Shown: piece after piece, positions 33,501 through 40,500 of the stretch | Layout of the letters: each line of letters opens with the position of its first letter | How positions within the stretch are numbered: position 1 is the stretch's first letter | Assembly: GCA_016648135.1 (NCBI GenBank) | Contig: JADDOH010002287.1 | Coordinates: 1 to 64,000, forward strand | From: Agrypnia vestita | Taxonomy: Eukaryota; Arthropoda; Insecta; Trichoptera; Phryganeidae | Direction: 5' to 3' | DNA length: 64,000 nucleotides | Program-made: the position numbers and the translations under genes | Notes under the pieces: model-generated | What the model was told of the DNA's origin: nothing | Database searches by the model: none | The model's input: only the letters and a program-made list of their open reading frames with translations

Positions 33501-36500
33501 AGACACACTTTTAATATATAAAAGTCTAAGGCCGGCGTCACACTACGCGGATATTCCGCCGCGTCTCTTCAGTAGCGGAATGCCGCTACATTTCTTTCCA
33601 TACAATATGCACTTATCGAACACACTACGCGGATGACCGGTCGATCTATTTGCTCTGCCGATTTGACGCGACGGAAAGGGCCAGGCAGATAAGCACAGTG
33701 TGGCGTCGGCCTAAGCCGTTGTAATATTTTGTTTCTTTATTTCGTTTTATGTCATTAAAGTGAAATCAAGTGCTTTCAATAGTTATTTATTTTGTAGTAT
33801 GTAATCTCAAATATACGCTCAAACCTTCTTGCATAAACTTTAAAAGTTAAAAGCTGGAAAATATTATGTTATTAAGTAGAATTATACTGTACCTGGCCAA
33901 ATAATATTATTTATATTTATCAATAATTGAGTCTGATATTTAAATGTTTTACATATCAGTGGAAGTGAATCGCAAACAATTAGAATATTATTAAGTATGC
34001 AACGCGTCTCAAAAAATGTATACACACTTTGAAGGATTATAAAATCAATGCATATTTAAAGTTATATAAATCAAATTAAAGAATGTCTAGTGTTGAATTT
34101 TTTGCATTCGAACTGGTGGAAATTTCGATTCAGGAACTGCAATCAATAGGAATGCAAAAATTTGGTATTTGGGCTTCTAATTCTTAAATTATTGCCAGTG
34201 CTGCACCACATGGCAAACCTTATCTTGGAGATGCCATGGTAAAAAAATAGTGGCATGACGTCTGGAGGATGCTGGGCATAAAAATAAGTGCTCACAATGT
34301 GATGGTAGTAGAAAAGTGCTATAAATACAACCCTACCCCGTAAACAAGTAAACCTTTTCCAATTAGCTTGCTTCAAAAGTCAATAAACACCCGAATTGAA
34401 AATGTTTCATGAGTTCCTATTTTTTGGGACAACCTGTGTATGTTGTAAATATAATCGTAAAAAAGTTTTAAAACAACAATAATGCTTTTTGATATAAATA
34501 TCTACCCTTACTGTATGATAAATAATAACAAAATAAATAACTAACCCTACTAACAACACAACTAACCATTCTAGAAATATGCAGCCTACCTAAACTGGTA
34601 GGTCCGTGCAGGGCGTACGTAGAAAGGTGGTTCTTCGACCTATCGACCAAAGCTTGCGAGCCTTTTGGCTACACTGGATGTCAAGGGAACAGGAATAATT
34701 TTGAATCACACCAGGAATGCCTGCGTGTCTGCAGCTCTTACAAAGGTGGATAAAATATATCGAATCACAATTTATATAGATATCTAAAGAACAACATTTT
34801 TATTTATGTCATGTTGTATCATTACATATAAATGTTATGTTGTGTTGTATAATATCATATTATTTATATATTATTATATTGCCACATATATTGCCACAAT
34901 AAACACAGTCTACATATACAATATCTAAAAAACACCACACTTTTCTAATGAATCATTACAATACTACCATTACATATACTATATTCACATATGCTGATTG
35001 TTCAAGATATTTAATATAGACGTCTCATAGAAACGAATCATAGATGGAAAAGTATGTATGTATGAACGTCTCTTTTTGGGTGTTCACACATACAGTATTA
35101 CGTATCGTACGGCTAGCTTAAGTGATCACTTTACACAATGTAACACCAATTCCACCCATGATAGTTAACCACATCTATCAAGTTTTTGGAAGTTGTATAT
35201 GTTTTTAACTTTCAAACGTCCGTCTGTTAAGTCAACCATACGATTGATCGTAATTCCTATCAACTCCAAATAAAGACTTCGATACCTACTTTTCCATATA
35301 AAAATAGCTTCCTCTCTATAAGACATCTATAAAATATCTATATAATATAATGTGTTCCTGAAAAATTTGAACATACTCAAAATATTCTGAATATGCTGAT
35401 TTAGTTTATATTGAGCTCTTCCTAGCAAAAATTGTTTTCGTAAAAATCTATTATTACAGTAAAAGGTTGTACTTAAATATTTATCGTAACGGTTTATAAA
35501 TTTAATTCAATATATATTCTTTGTTTCTTATAAACAACTAATTATTTAGAGTAGAGTTTTAATTTAAATTAACTTTATAGACCCAAATGATAAATATTTT
35601 TATAAAACCATAAAATACATGTGAATAATTTTGTTACTAAGGTATTGCTGTATAAGATGCATAGATTATAATTCTACCAAAAAATTGAAATATAATATTT
35701 GTGTGTACTTTGATTATTCTATTTAAATCATCAATATCTATATTAATAGCCTTATAACTTTTTACATTGAAATATATTTTACATATTCCTGCACCTTTTA
35801 GTAAAGTAATATTATATAAAAATAATTATTATGTACGATTAAATTTTGTGCATATTTGAAATGCTCAGAAGTTTCCGCAAAAGTTTTACTAGAAGCTTTC
35901 ACTGAGCTCACCAAAACAAACTTCTATAACGTCTACAGTTTGTGATAGCACTAAACTGATGCAATTTCTCAAATTTGATAGTTATACTTAAAGAAATGCA
36001 GTGGTCGGTGGTTCATCAATTTATGCCTATTTTCACACCACAAGCTTTTAGCTTATTTTGATAACAGTAAAAATATTGATTCTACTTATTCCGTGTTCGA
36101 ATCTTTTTTTAAAAAAAAAAATTAAAAGTAAGATAAATTGATTCTAATTGTGAGATATCGAAGATTTTAGTAGGCAGATTTGAGATTTTTGAAACTTTTT
36201 TTGGAACCACAATCAAATATTTAAATAAATTCTTACAGACGGTTAAAATATTTATTTAATTAGTAAATTGTATTAAGTTAACGGTGTTTAACTCTACTTC
36301 CATCGTTGTGAGGTTGGAAGTAAAATATATGGATTTTTTGCACGCTGCATCGCGCAGAGGATTTAAAGAGGATCGAAAAACTTTTATCCGAAGATGGGGA
36401 CAGTGAGAATACTGAAGAAACCAATTCTGTTGTAGTAGCAAGCACTAACCAGACATTATTCGATAACCCCCAACAAGACGACGACCCGGATGTCTACTTC

Positions 36501-39409
36501 GGTACGATCTTGCATGAAAAACTATTGAACGCGCTTCTGCAAAAATTGCATGTGTCAAAGATTTTTATTTCAGCTAGCTTTTATTTATAATTTCTAAATT
36601 TTATGAAATCCAATATATTTTAGGTACTATACCATTTAATTCATGAGCATCTAAAATAATAACGCGTATTTTTATTATAAAGACAGAATTATTTTAAAAC
36701 TTACTTATTTTCTAATATCAGTAAACTGCTGACCGGTATTGATATGTTTGAAAAAGGTTCAAATAAATTCCCTCATTACTTTGGTGGTTGTATTAAAAAA
36801 TGTATTTTAATATTTTTGGCATCACTTATTATATAGAATTACACGAAATAAAAAATATTGGATATATTTTTTGTGTTCTTTAATTTAAGTGTTAGGTAAT
36901 TTAATGACAAGTAATTTTCCCAATATTTTTATTTATTTAAAATCGCATATTAATTTAACTGTAAACTGATTGAATGAAAGCTTTATTAATGCTGCTTTTT
37001 AAGTATAATCAAGAAAATATTTAATGTGATTATGTAATTCTCCACTTATTTTACTAACCCATTCATTATTTCGCTTCACAACAGGCCGTGGTCAATTCGC
37101 AGGCTTGGACACAGGCAACCAGATGGGGCACAGAGTAGCCGGGGAAGTATCATCTGTAGAAGTAACAGGAGACGGTTCCCTCAGTGGATATGACGGACCA
37201 ACTTATTCGCCAAACGTTGGCTCCAACGACATAGAACAAGATCCAGTAATAAGTGGACGCTACAGAAACAACTACAACAGACATAAAGGAAACGATAGAA
37301 ATAGACATAATCAAGGCAACGAAAGAGATAGGAATACTCAAAGCAACGAAAGAGATAGAAATAACCAAAGCAACGAAAGAGATAGAAATAATGAAGGTAG
37401 TGAAAGAGATAGGCATGATCAATATAGTGACAGAGGAAGAAAAAATAAAAACAGATTTCCTTCAAGAGGTTCACAATACCAAGATTCTATGGAGCAAGAT
37501 GAGACTAACCACCGGAATTCGGATAGAGAAAAGCATTATGGCCGAGGAAGTAAAGAAGATGGCTACGCAGCTGCTAGCAAATTTGGGCTACCCCATCCAG
37601 GTGGAGTTATTGAAGAACCAGTGGGACAAATTAAAAAATGTGAAGTATCTCCCTGGTCGGCTTGGAGTGGGTGCAATGCTACGTGCGGAAGAGGCTTTGA
37701 ACAGAAGTCTAGGTATATAATAGTAAGTATTTCAAACATTATTTGATCATCATTTTACAAATAATAACATGAAATATATCATCATTGTGGTTTTTGAATA
37801 ATCTTATGAAAATATCAATACTTTCTCTGTATATTCTTTAACAACTTATTTCTTACAGTGTTTATAATTTTTGATTTAGGGTCGCTATTACTTCGACGGT
37901 CCCTACGTAAACTTAGACATATTATAACAAAAGAGCTATTTGCAGTTTGGCTTTACATACAAAATAAGCCTATTTTCCCGTTTTTACGTCAGTTTTTTTG
38001 TAATATGATATGAAATCAAATACACTTTCTTGTAGAGTTTAAACATTTCTTTCGAATGAGGTAACCTTTATCATTTATTTCACTCTTGGTGTGCATTTTA
38101 AAATTTGAAAAAAGGACACTTTTATGTAACACCTAATATTATAATAGTAATGCAATATTTTTAACTACATATATGTGGTTAATTGGATTTAAAATAATAA
38201 TGCTTAAAGTTGTCTTTTTAGCCAAATTTCGACTGTTCCACTATTGGTCCCGATAATGAACCCTGCATAGAAAACTGAAATGTTCGCCAAGGAGATCGGA
38301 GACAGTTTATTTCAAAAAACCTAGCGTAATATAATACAACCTAACCTAGCGCTCTTTAAAATTCGCTGGAATAAAAATATTTTTTTCTTTTCTCATTGAA
38401 ATATAGCAACATCCAGTAAATGGTGGGCGAAGCTGTCCGAAGAAGTTGCTGAAGAGAAGAAAATGTAGAAATCTGCGACCTTGCAAGAACAACGATAACG
38501 CAAATTCAGCAGAAGGAGACAACAATTACGATTCTACCAACCCCACGTGGGGTCCAGGCAACCCAATCACCAGTGGTAAATAATATGTATCTCATTAAAA
38601 TAAAGTATCAAAAATAATATTCTGACGGTTTTTTTTTAAATTATAAAATAACATTGTTACATCAATTAAGAACATGGCTGAATATCCTAGCTTAATGCAT
38701 ACCTAGATATCGATGCATAAGTACTTTTATACTGGTCAACATCAATTCAGCCAATATTCAAATGATTATTTAAAGAATAGTATTTCAATTCGATGATCGT
38801 ATCAATGATTTATTTTTACGTATAAAGTGTTTCTAATAAATTTTATTGTAATAAATGAAAAGAACTCATTTTTATGTATAAAATATTTTAATACTTTTTT
38901 TTCCTACAATTACAAAAACTGTTTTATCTAAATACAGTTTTTGTAATTGTAGAAAGTCTTTACAAAATTATACAAAAACACCCAAGAATCTGAATTCTTT
39001 TTGGTGAGGTATAATATATAATTATAATTTGATTGTTAATATTTGCTCGTTATCATTGTTATAAAAGAAATCATATATATTATCTATTAAATAAAATAAA
39101 AATAATAATAAAATAAAGTGGATCAGAGTAAAAATTCGTTTTTATGTATTAATATTTTTTTTAATTTTTCCTGTATTTTTTATATAAAATATATATTTGA
39201 ATGCCTTATACATCTCGTGTTGTTTGATAGCCCGAAGAGACTGCATATTGTCAGACTGGTCCCCGTGGAGTCCCTGCTCGGAGTCGTGCGGTGAAGGGGC
39301 TGTGAGACAGCGCACTCGGGCGGTGCTCCGCCACCCCTCCAGCGGGGGCACGCCCTGCGCCCCCCGCCTCGACAAACAGTCCTGCGACCTTATGCCCTGC
39401 CGCCTTTAA
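21410..39409 (+). CDS. Spondin-1-like secreted protein, 3' part (eight exons, about 655 aa)
   Basis: Join of 21410-21637, 25769-26006, 33031-33232, 34575-34745, 36358-36501, 37085-37722, 38407-38575 and 39231-39409. All junction phases agree (2, 0, 1, 1, 1, 0, 1) and all introns are GT-AG. The encoded order is TSR1, TSR2, Kunitz, acidic linker, 9-residue repeats, TSR3, TSR4, stop. Thrombospondin type 1 repeats and a Kunitz domain behind a Reeler-spondin head is the layout of insect spondin-1-like proteins, which are secreted matrix and axon-guidance or attachment factors. The head is not in the window, so the start is unknown. A signal peptide cannot be seen. Another TSR-Kunitz matrix protein remains possible. 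Exons are clearly richer in GC than the introns. All introns contain only AT-rich DNA and mobile elements. Confidence 0.85.
21638..25768 (+). other. Intron 1 of the spondin-like gene
   Basis: It is 4.1 kb and very AT-rich. It contains the foldback element at 24359-24744. I see no further exon in it; the small frames at 23025-24063 have no domain features. Confidence 0.6.
24359..24744. mobile_element. Foldback MITE in intron 1, arms about 80 bp
   Basis: The left arm TACGAGTACATTAAAACT, GCAAGGGTTAGTAAATAT, ACTAGCAGTCTGCAC is mirrored on the right by GTGCAGACTGCTAGT, ATATTTACTAACCCTTAC and GTGTACTCGTA. The innermost 15 bases match perfectly. The loop of about 220 bases has no coding frame. Confidence 0.7.
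25769..26006 (+). CDS. Spondin-like exon 2: first half of TSR2
   Basis: The acceptor is TTTCTCAG at 25761-25768 and the donor GAT/gtaagt at 26007 is near consensus. It enters in phase 2 and leaves in phase 0. A basic and acidic linker (IKENRGRKQGEGKSQEEETP) leads to TCQVTEWSDWMDCSATCGKG, then WRMRTRKLVASGEEQQDM and YTRVHHRRALWGGDD. This holds cysteines 1-3 of TSR2, the W-x-x-W motif and an intact O-fucose site (CSATCG). The minus-strand frames here are shadows. Confidence 0.85.
26270..26990 (-). pseudogene. Non-LTR retrotransposon C-terminal fragment (first family), minus strand
   Basis: The frame at 26617-26829 reads MWISRRIFKISWMDRVTNEN, VVQMNKEEKVIKTIKIRKIL, YLRHMTRHPEKCEILHLIMQ and GKIAGSRRPG. 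W-x-x-R-R-(I/M)-x-(K/R)-I-S-W-x-D-R-V-T-N-E is the block behind the reverse transcriptase of many insect non-LTR elements. Minus-strand downstream DNA at about 26275-26330 includes the 3' block CCTATCCGTTCAACGGACGT (plus-strand spelling). The frame breaks after 26617 and the 5' part is absent. Confidence 0.7.
28538..28658. repeat. Small foldback in intron 2, arms about 48 bp
   Basis: TTAATTATATTTTACTACTC, GAGATTCCAGACTATCAGGA, TCTCATC is mirrored by GATGAGAGATTCTGATGCTC and AACTTGAGTATTAAAGTATA. The central spacer is about 23 bases. Confidence 0.65.
28954..29383. mobile_element. hAT-like MITE with degraded 8-bp target duplication
   Basis: The left end is TAGAGATAGG and the right end is the inverted form CCCATCTCTA. 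The 8 bases before it are CTATCTAC and the 8 after are CTATTTAA, matching at 6 of 8. Both subterminal regions carry GAATGA/TTCATT and TGAACT/AGTTCA motifs. No transposase is present. Confidence 0.5.
29960..30330 (+). pseudogene. Penelope-like element: GIY-YIG endonuclease and C-terminal tail
   Basis: NSGVYKL is followed, after a frame change, by FYIGKTGRNFNVRVKEHLRC, then LNNHSFSEFLNHH. This is the GIY-YIG nuclease signature (G-x-Y, Y-I-G, T-x-R, R-x-x-E-H) that sits at the C-terminus of Penelope-like retroelements. A further frame gives NLGLSILHINNFGLKLNNLE, TLEISKACNSKQNIINNQLN, LITSPIL, matching the usual tail. Frameshifts and stops show it is inactive. The reverse transcriptase is missing, so the copy is 5'-truncated. 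Confidence 0.75.
30405..30445 (+). ncRNA. Hammerhead-ribozyme-like motif behind the Penelope-like fragment
   Basis: CTGATGA (30411-30417) and GAAAC (30434-30438) are separated by TAGAATGGTAATTTCT, in which AGAA can pair with TTCT around a small loop. CTGATGA, stem II and GAAA are the conserved core of a hammerhead. It lies about 80 bases after the end of the Penelope-like frame, where such elements are known to carry hammerheads. The closing stem I and III cannot be confirmed by eye, and an unpaired T precedes stem II. Confidence 0.4.
30534..30584. repeat. Poly-A and TA microsatellite
   Basis: An A-run of about 14 bases is followed by about 17 TA dinucleotides. A longer imperfect AT tract lies at 30818-30928. 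Confidence 0.8.
30623..30805. repeat. Foldback with CTGACGA and GAAAC motifs
   Basis: The left arm (CTACTACTTTGGGTAAAACC, CCTGGTCGTCAGGACCAGTC, GTCTGCCGACGTTTCGAAGC, AGATCTCAC) is mirrored by GTGAGATCTGTTCGAAAC, GGCAGACGACTGGTCCTGAC, GACCAGATTTGACGCGGGTT and CCCCAAAGTAG. The centre is CCCTGACGATGA. On the plus strand CTGACGA and GAAAC could be hammerhead core parts, but the intervening stem is poor. Confidence 0.65.
30818..30928. repeat. Imperfect AT microsatellite
   Basis: Long runs of TA/AT with a short poly-T interruption near 30899-30909. Confidence 0.75.
31404..32183 (-). mobile_element. Helitron, non-autonomous, with 3' hairpin and CTAG end
   Basis: On the minus strand the element ends ACCCGTGCAACGACGGGT (a 5-bp hairpin at 31416-31433 on the plus strand), then ACGAACAGCTAG followed by T. 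A hairpin about ten bases before CTRR with a T outside is the Helitron 3' end. At the other side, near 32183, the minus strand starts ATACCTATAAAACTCAATGT and CTGT repeats, as in the copies at 12881 and 18482. Between them are about five internal units of 120-130 bases with GATTTGCATC and CCTAAAGAATAAGTTTCCAA. There is no Rep/helicase. Confidence 0.75.
32280..32720 (-). pseudogene. Non-LTR retrotransposon fragment (RTE-like), minus strand
   Basis: Minus-strand translation gives SKVRIYKTCIRPIMTYGIEA, RADTVKTEHLLRTTE and further pieces in shifted frames including TYKIL and MSREWSR. K-x-R-I-Y-K-T-x-(I/V)-R-P-I-M-T-Y is the motif after the reverse transcriptase of RTE-like elements. The copy is broken by stops and shifts. 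Confidence 0.6.
33031..33232 (+). CDS. Spondin-like exon 3: acidic insert and second half of TSR2
   Basis: The acceptor is TTTTCTCCAG at 33021-33030 and the donor AGAC/gtaagt at 33233. Phase 0 in, phase 1 out. It encodes PPKDEDG, a run of Glu/Gly (about 18 Glu within 23 residues), ETEDSQNGDQDQTEGDGK and then CAHIKLVERVECEGNLPTCD, ITEEEAR. The three cysteines complete TSR2. The acidic run is encoded by GAA/GAG/GGA triplets, a purine-only tract prone to slippage. The basic-looking translation in the other plus frame is a shadow. Confidence 0.85.
33526..33716. mobile_element. MITE with CTAAGGCCGGCGTCACACT ends
   Basis: The left end CTAAGGCCGGCGTCACACT is mirrored by AGTGTGGCGTCGGCCTAAG at the right (16 of 19 match). 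Internally ACACTACGCGGAT occurs twice. It is much richer in GC than the surrounding intron. TAA or a longer duplication at the ends cannot be separated from the repeat itself. Confidence 0.6.
34000..34440. mobile_element. Possible decayed DNA transposon or MITE
   Basis: The right edge, read inverted, begins CATACACAGGTTGTCCCAAA and AAATAGGAACTC, a terminal-repeat-like form common in insect DNA elements. The left edge has GTCTCAAAAAATGTATACAC. The match is only partial and no transposase is readable. Confidence 0.25.
34575..34745 (+). CDS. Spondin-like exon 4: BPTI/Kunitz domain
   Basis: The acceptor is ACCATTCTAG at 34565-34574, and the donor follows AAAG at 34745 (gtggat, weak at position 3). 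Phase 1 in and out. It encodes CSLPKLVGPCRAYVERWFFD, LSTKACEPFGYTGCQGNRNN, FESHQECLRVC. All six Kunitz cysteines and the usual spacing are present, with the F-x-Y-x-G-C and N-N-F blocks. The residue after the second cysteine, the P1 site, is Arg, so if it inhibits a protease the target should be trypsin-like. It directly follows TSR2, as in insect spondin-1-like proteins. Confidence 0.92.
34746..36357 (+). other. Intron 4 of the spondin-like gene
   Basis: 1.6 kb, AT-rich, no repeat family or extra exon recognised. A-run near 36110-36125. Confidence 0.55.
36358..36501 (+). CDS. Spondin-like exon 5: acidic linker
   Basis: The acceptor is CGCGCAG at 36351-36357 and the donor is TTCG/gtacga. Phase 1 in and out, so the 144-base exon could be skipped without a frame change. 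It encodes DLKRIEKLLSEDGDSENTEE, TNSVVVASTNQTLFDNPQQD and DDPDVYF. The stretch is acidic, has one N-glycosylation sequon (NQT) and no cysteines. The phase fit with both neighbours is the main support. An AG two bases further on (36358-36359) would break the frame and is rejected. Confidence 0.75.
36502..37084 (+). other. Intron 5 of the spondin-like gene
   Basis: 583 bases, AT-rich, nothing recognised. Confidence 0.55.
37085..37722 (+). CDS. Spondin-like exon 6: repeat-rich linker and start of TSR3
   Basis: The acceptor is TTCACAACAG at 37075-37084. I choose the donor at 37723 (ATA/gtaagt) because it is near consensus and joins SRYII directly to QHPVNGG, restoring a normal TSR. The alternative GT at 37713 would give phase 2 and does not fit. 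The exon encodes a Gly/Ser-rich stretch, then six 9-residue repeats of the type SNERDRNNQ (37288-37449), more Arg/Asp/Asn-rich sequence and KKCEVSPWSAWSGCNATCGR, GFEQKSRYII. TSR3 has W-x-x-W, an O-fucose site (CNATCG) and a sequon (NAT). The minus-strand frames are shadows. Confidence 0.88.
37288..37449 (+). repeat. In-frame 27-bp minisatellite, six units
   Basis: Six consecutive 27-base units encode GNDRNRHNQ, GNERDRNTQ, SNERDRNNQ, SNERDRNNE, GSERDRHDQ and YSDRGRKNK. The middle units are nearly identical in DNA (AGCAACGAAAGAGATAGAAA), so the array grew by recent unit duplication. Confidence 0.92.
37723..38406 (+). other. Intron 6 of the spondin-like gene
   Basis: 684 bases, AT-rich, nothing recognised. 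Confidence 0.55.
38407..38575 (+). CDS. Spondin-like exon 7: second part of TSR3 and linker
   Basis: The acceptor is GAAATATAG at 38398-38406, and the donor is AGTG/gtaaat. Phase 0 in, phase 1 out. It encodes QHPVNGGRSCPKKLLKRRKC, RNLRPC, which supplies cysteines 4-6 of TSR3, followed by a polar linker KNNDNANSAEGDNNYDSTNP, TWGPGNPITS. The NGG-x-x-C-P and final x-L-x-P-C pattern is typical of TSRs. Confidence 0.88.
38576..39230 (+). other. Intron 7 of the spondin-like gene
   Basis: 655 bases, AT-rich. A short inverted pair built from TACAATTACAAAAACTG and CAGTTTTTGTAATTGTA lies at 38905-38951 and could form a 17-bp hairpin. Confidence 0.55.
38905..38951. repeat. 17-bp perfect inverted repeat in intron 7
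   Basis: TACAATTACAAAAACTG at about 38905 is followed by its exact inverse CAGTTTTTGTAATTGTA ending near 38951, with a short AT-rich loop. Confidence 0.75.
39231..39409 (+). CDS. Spondin-like last exon: TSR4 and stop
   Basis: The acceptor is GTTTGATAG at 39222-39230. It encodes ARRDCILSDWSPWSPCSESC, GEGAVRQRTRAVLRHPSSGG, TPCAPRLDKQSCDLMPC, RL and TAA (39407-39409). All six cysteines, the W-x-x-W motif and an O-fucose site (CSESCG) are present. The protein ends two residues after the last cysteine, as spondins tend to do. The exon is strikingly GC-rich compared with the flanking DNA. Confidence 0.92.
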
Positions 39410-40500
39410 AGAAAAAATATTAAATGTTTATATTTCAAGAAAAAGACATCCTCGAAATTATCTAAGAAGATACCAGACATAAATCTCAATTCTTACTCTT
39501 TTGAGGAAGATGGGATTTCTACCACGTGATTGACATTAAAGAAATCATTCAGATCTTCAAGATCCGGAACAAGTGTATTTGGGATAAGATTTTTTTTAAT
39601 AAATATTCTCGGAAGCCAACCAGACACATTTGATAAAGTAGTTTTCCATTTTCAAAGAACTCTTAGGAGAACTAGAAGTTTATTTCGGGAGTACGCAAAC
39701 CTACCACCACTTCAGCCACAATACTTTACATAATACACACAACTTCTTAGAGTAGCGAAATCAAATGTTTTGATTTCAGAATAGAAGTTTCGTTTGAATT
39801 TCATAATCTAACAAGAGATAAATAACAAAACAAAATACTCGATATGTAAATTAATATTTAAAATAAATGGGTTTTTTTTACTCATAATGAATTATTTTAA
39901 ACGTCTGCTGTTACATGGTTGGTAACACAATTTTATTTGTACATAATGTGTATGGAATTGTTCTATATCAAGTGTTAGAAATATGTTTGTTTTTGTTGAT
40001 TGTGGCGGGCCAATAACTCTGATTGTAAGATAAATATTGTGTAAAGTGAAAGCTCAGTGAGATTGTTTCTATGTAAGCATTATAAGTATCACTTCTATGT
40101 AAGTATAACTCTTGTGGCTTATAATATGAACTTTAAGTACTAGTCTAAAATCATATTATATTACACGCTTTTACGCATAGATGTAACCAAAGATTTACAC
40201 ATTATTCATCAATACAATTAATAGCTACAATAAGCCAAAAATAATATCGGAAATAGATTTTTTGATCAAGCTTATATTTTTTCATAGTGTGCCTACATAC
40301 CTTCCTTCTTACAAAACATTTTCTAAATAATTTGCTCATTGGCATTTCATTGCGGTAACAGTAGAATTTAATAATTTCTTTGTATAACAATTATATTATT
40401 AGATTTAGAACACATTTTTAACTATGGTAAAAATATTTTAGCCAAAATGTTAGTTTGCAGTGTACGTGAATTATATCATATTTTACCGTAATAAAATATT
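39410..40500 (+). other. Probable 3' untranslated region of the spondin-like gene
   Basis: AT-rich DNA after the stop. AATAAA occurs at 39862-39867 and 40490-40495 and could direct polyadenylation; which one is used cannot be decided here. No other gene is recognised. Confidence 0.4.

Larger units (their letters stand above)
33233..34574 (+). other. Intron 3 of the spondin-like gene
   Basis: It contains a MITE at 33526-33716 and a possible decayed DNA element at about 34000-34440. The rest is AT-rich with nothing recognised. Confidence 0.55.

Noticed and set aside
37712..37713. Alternative donor AG/gtatat in exon 6
   Set aside because: It gives phase 2 and does not fit the next exon, while gtaagt at 37723 restores a normal TSR3.
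37253..37720. Second plus frame of 155 codons and two minus frames over exon 6
   Set aside because: They are shadows of the 27-bp repeat array; the frame with TSR3 is supported by domain and phase.
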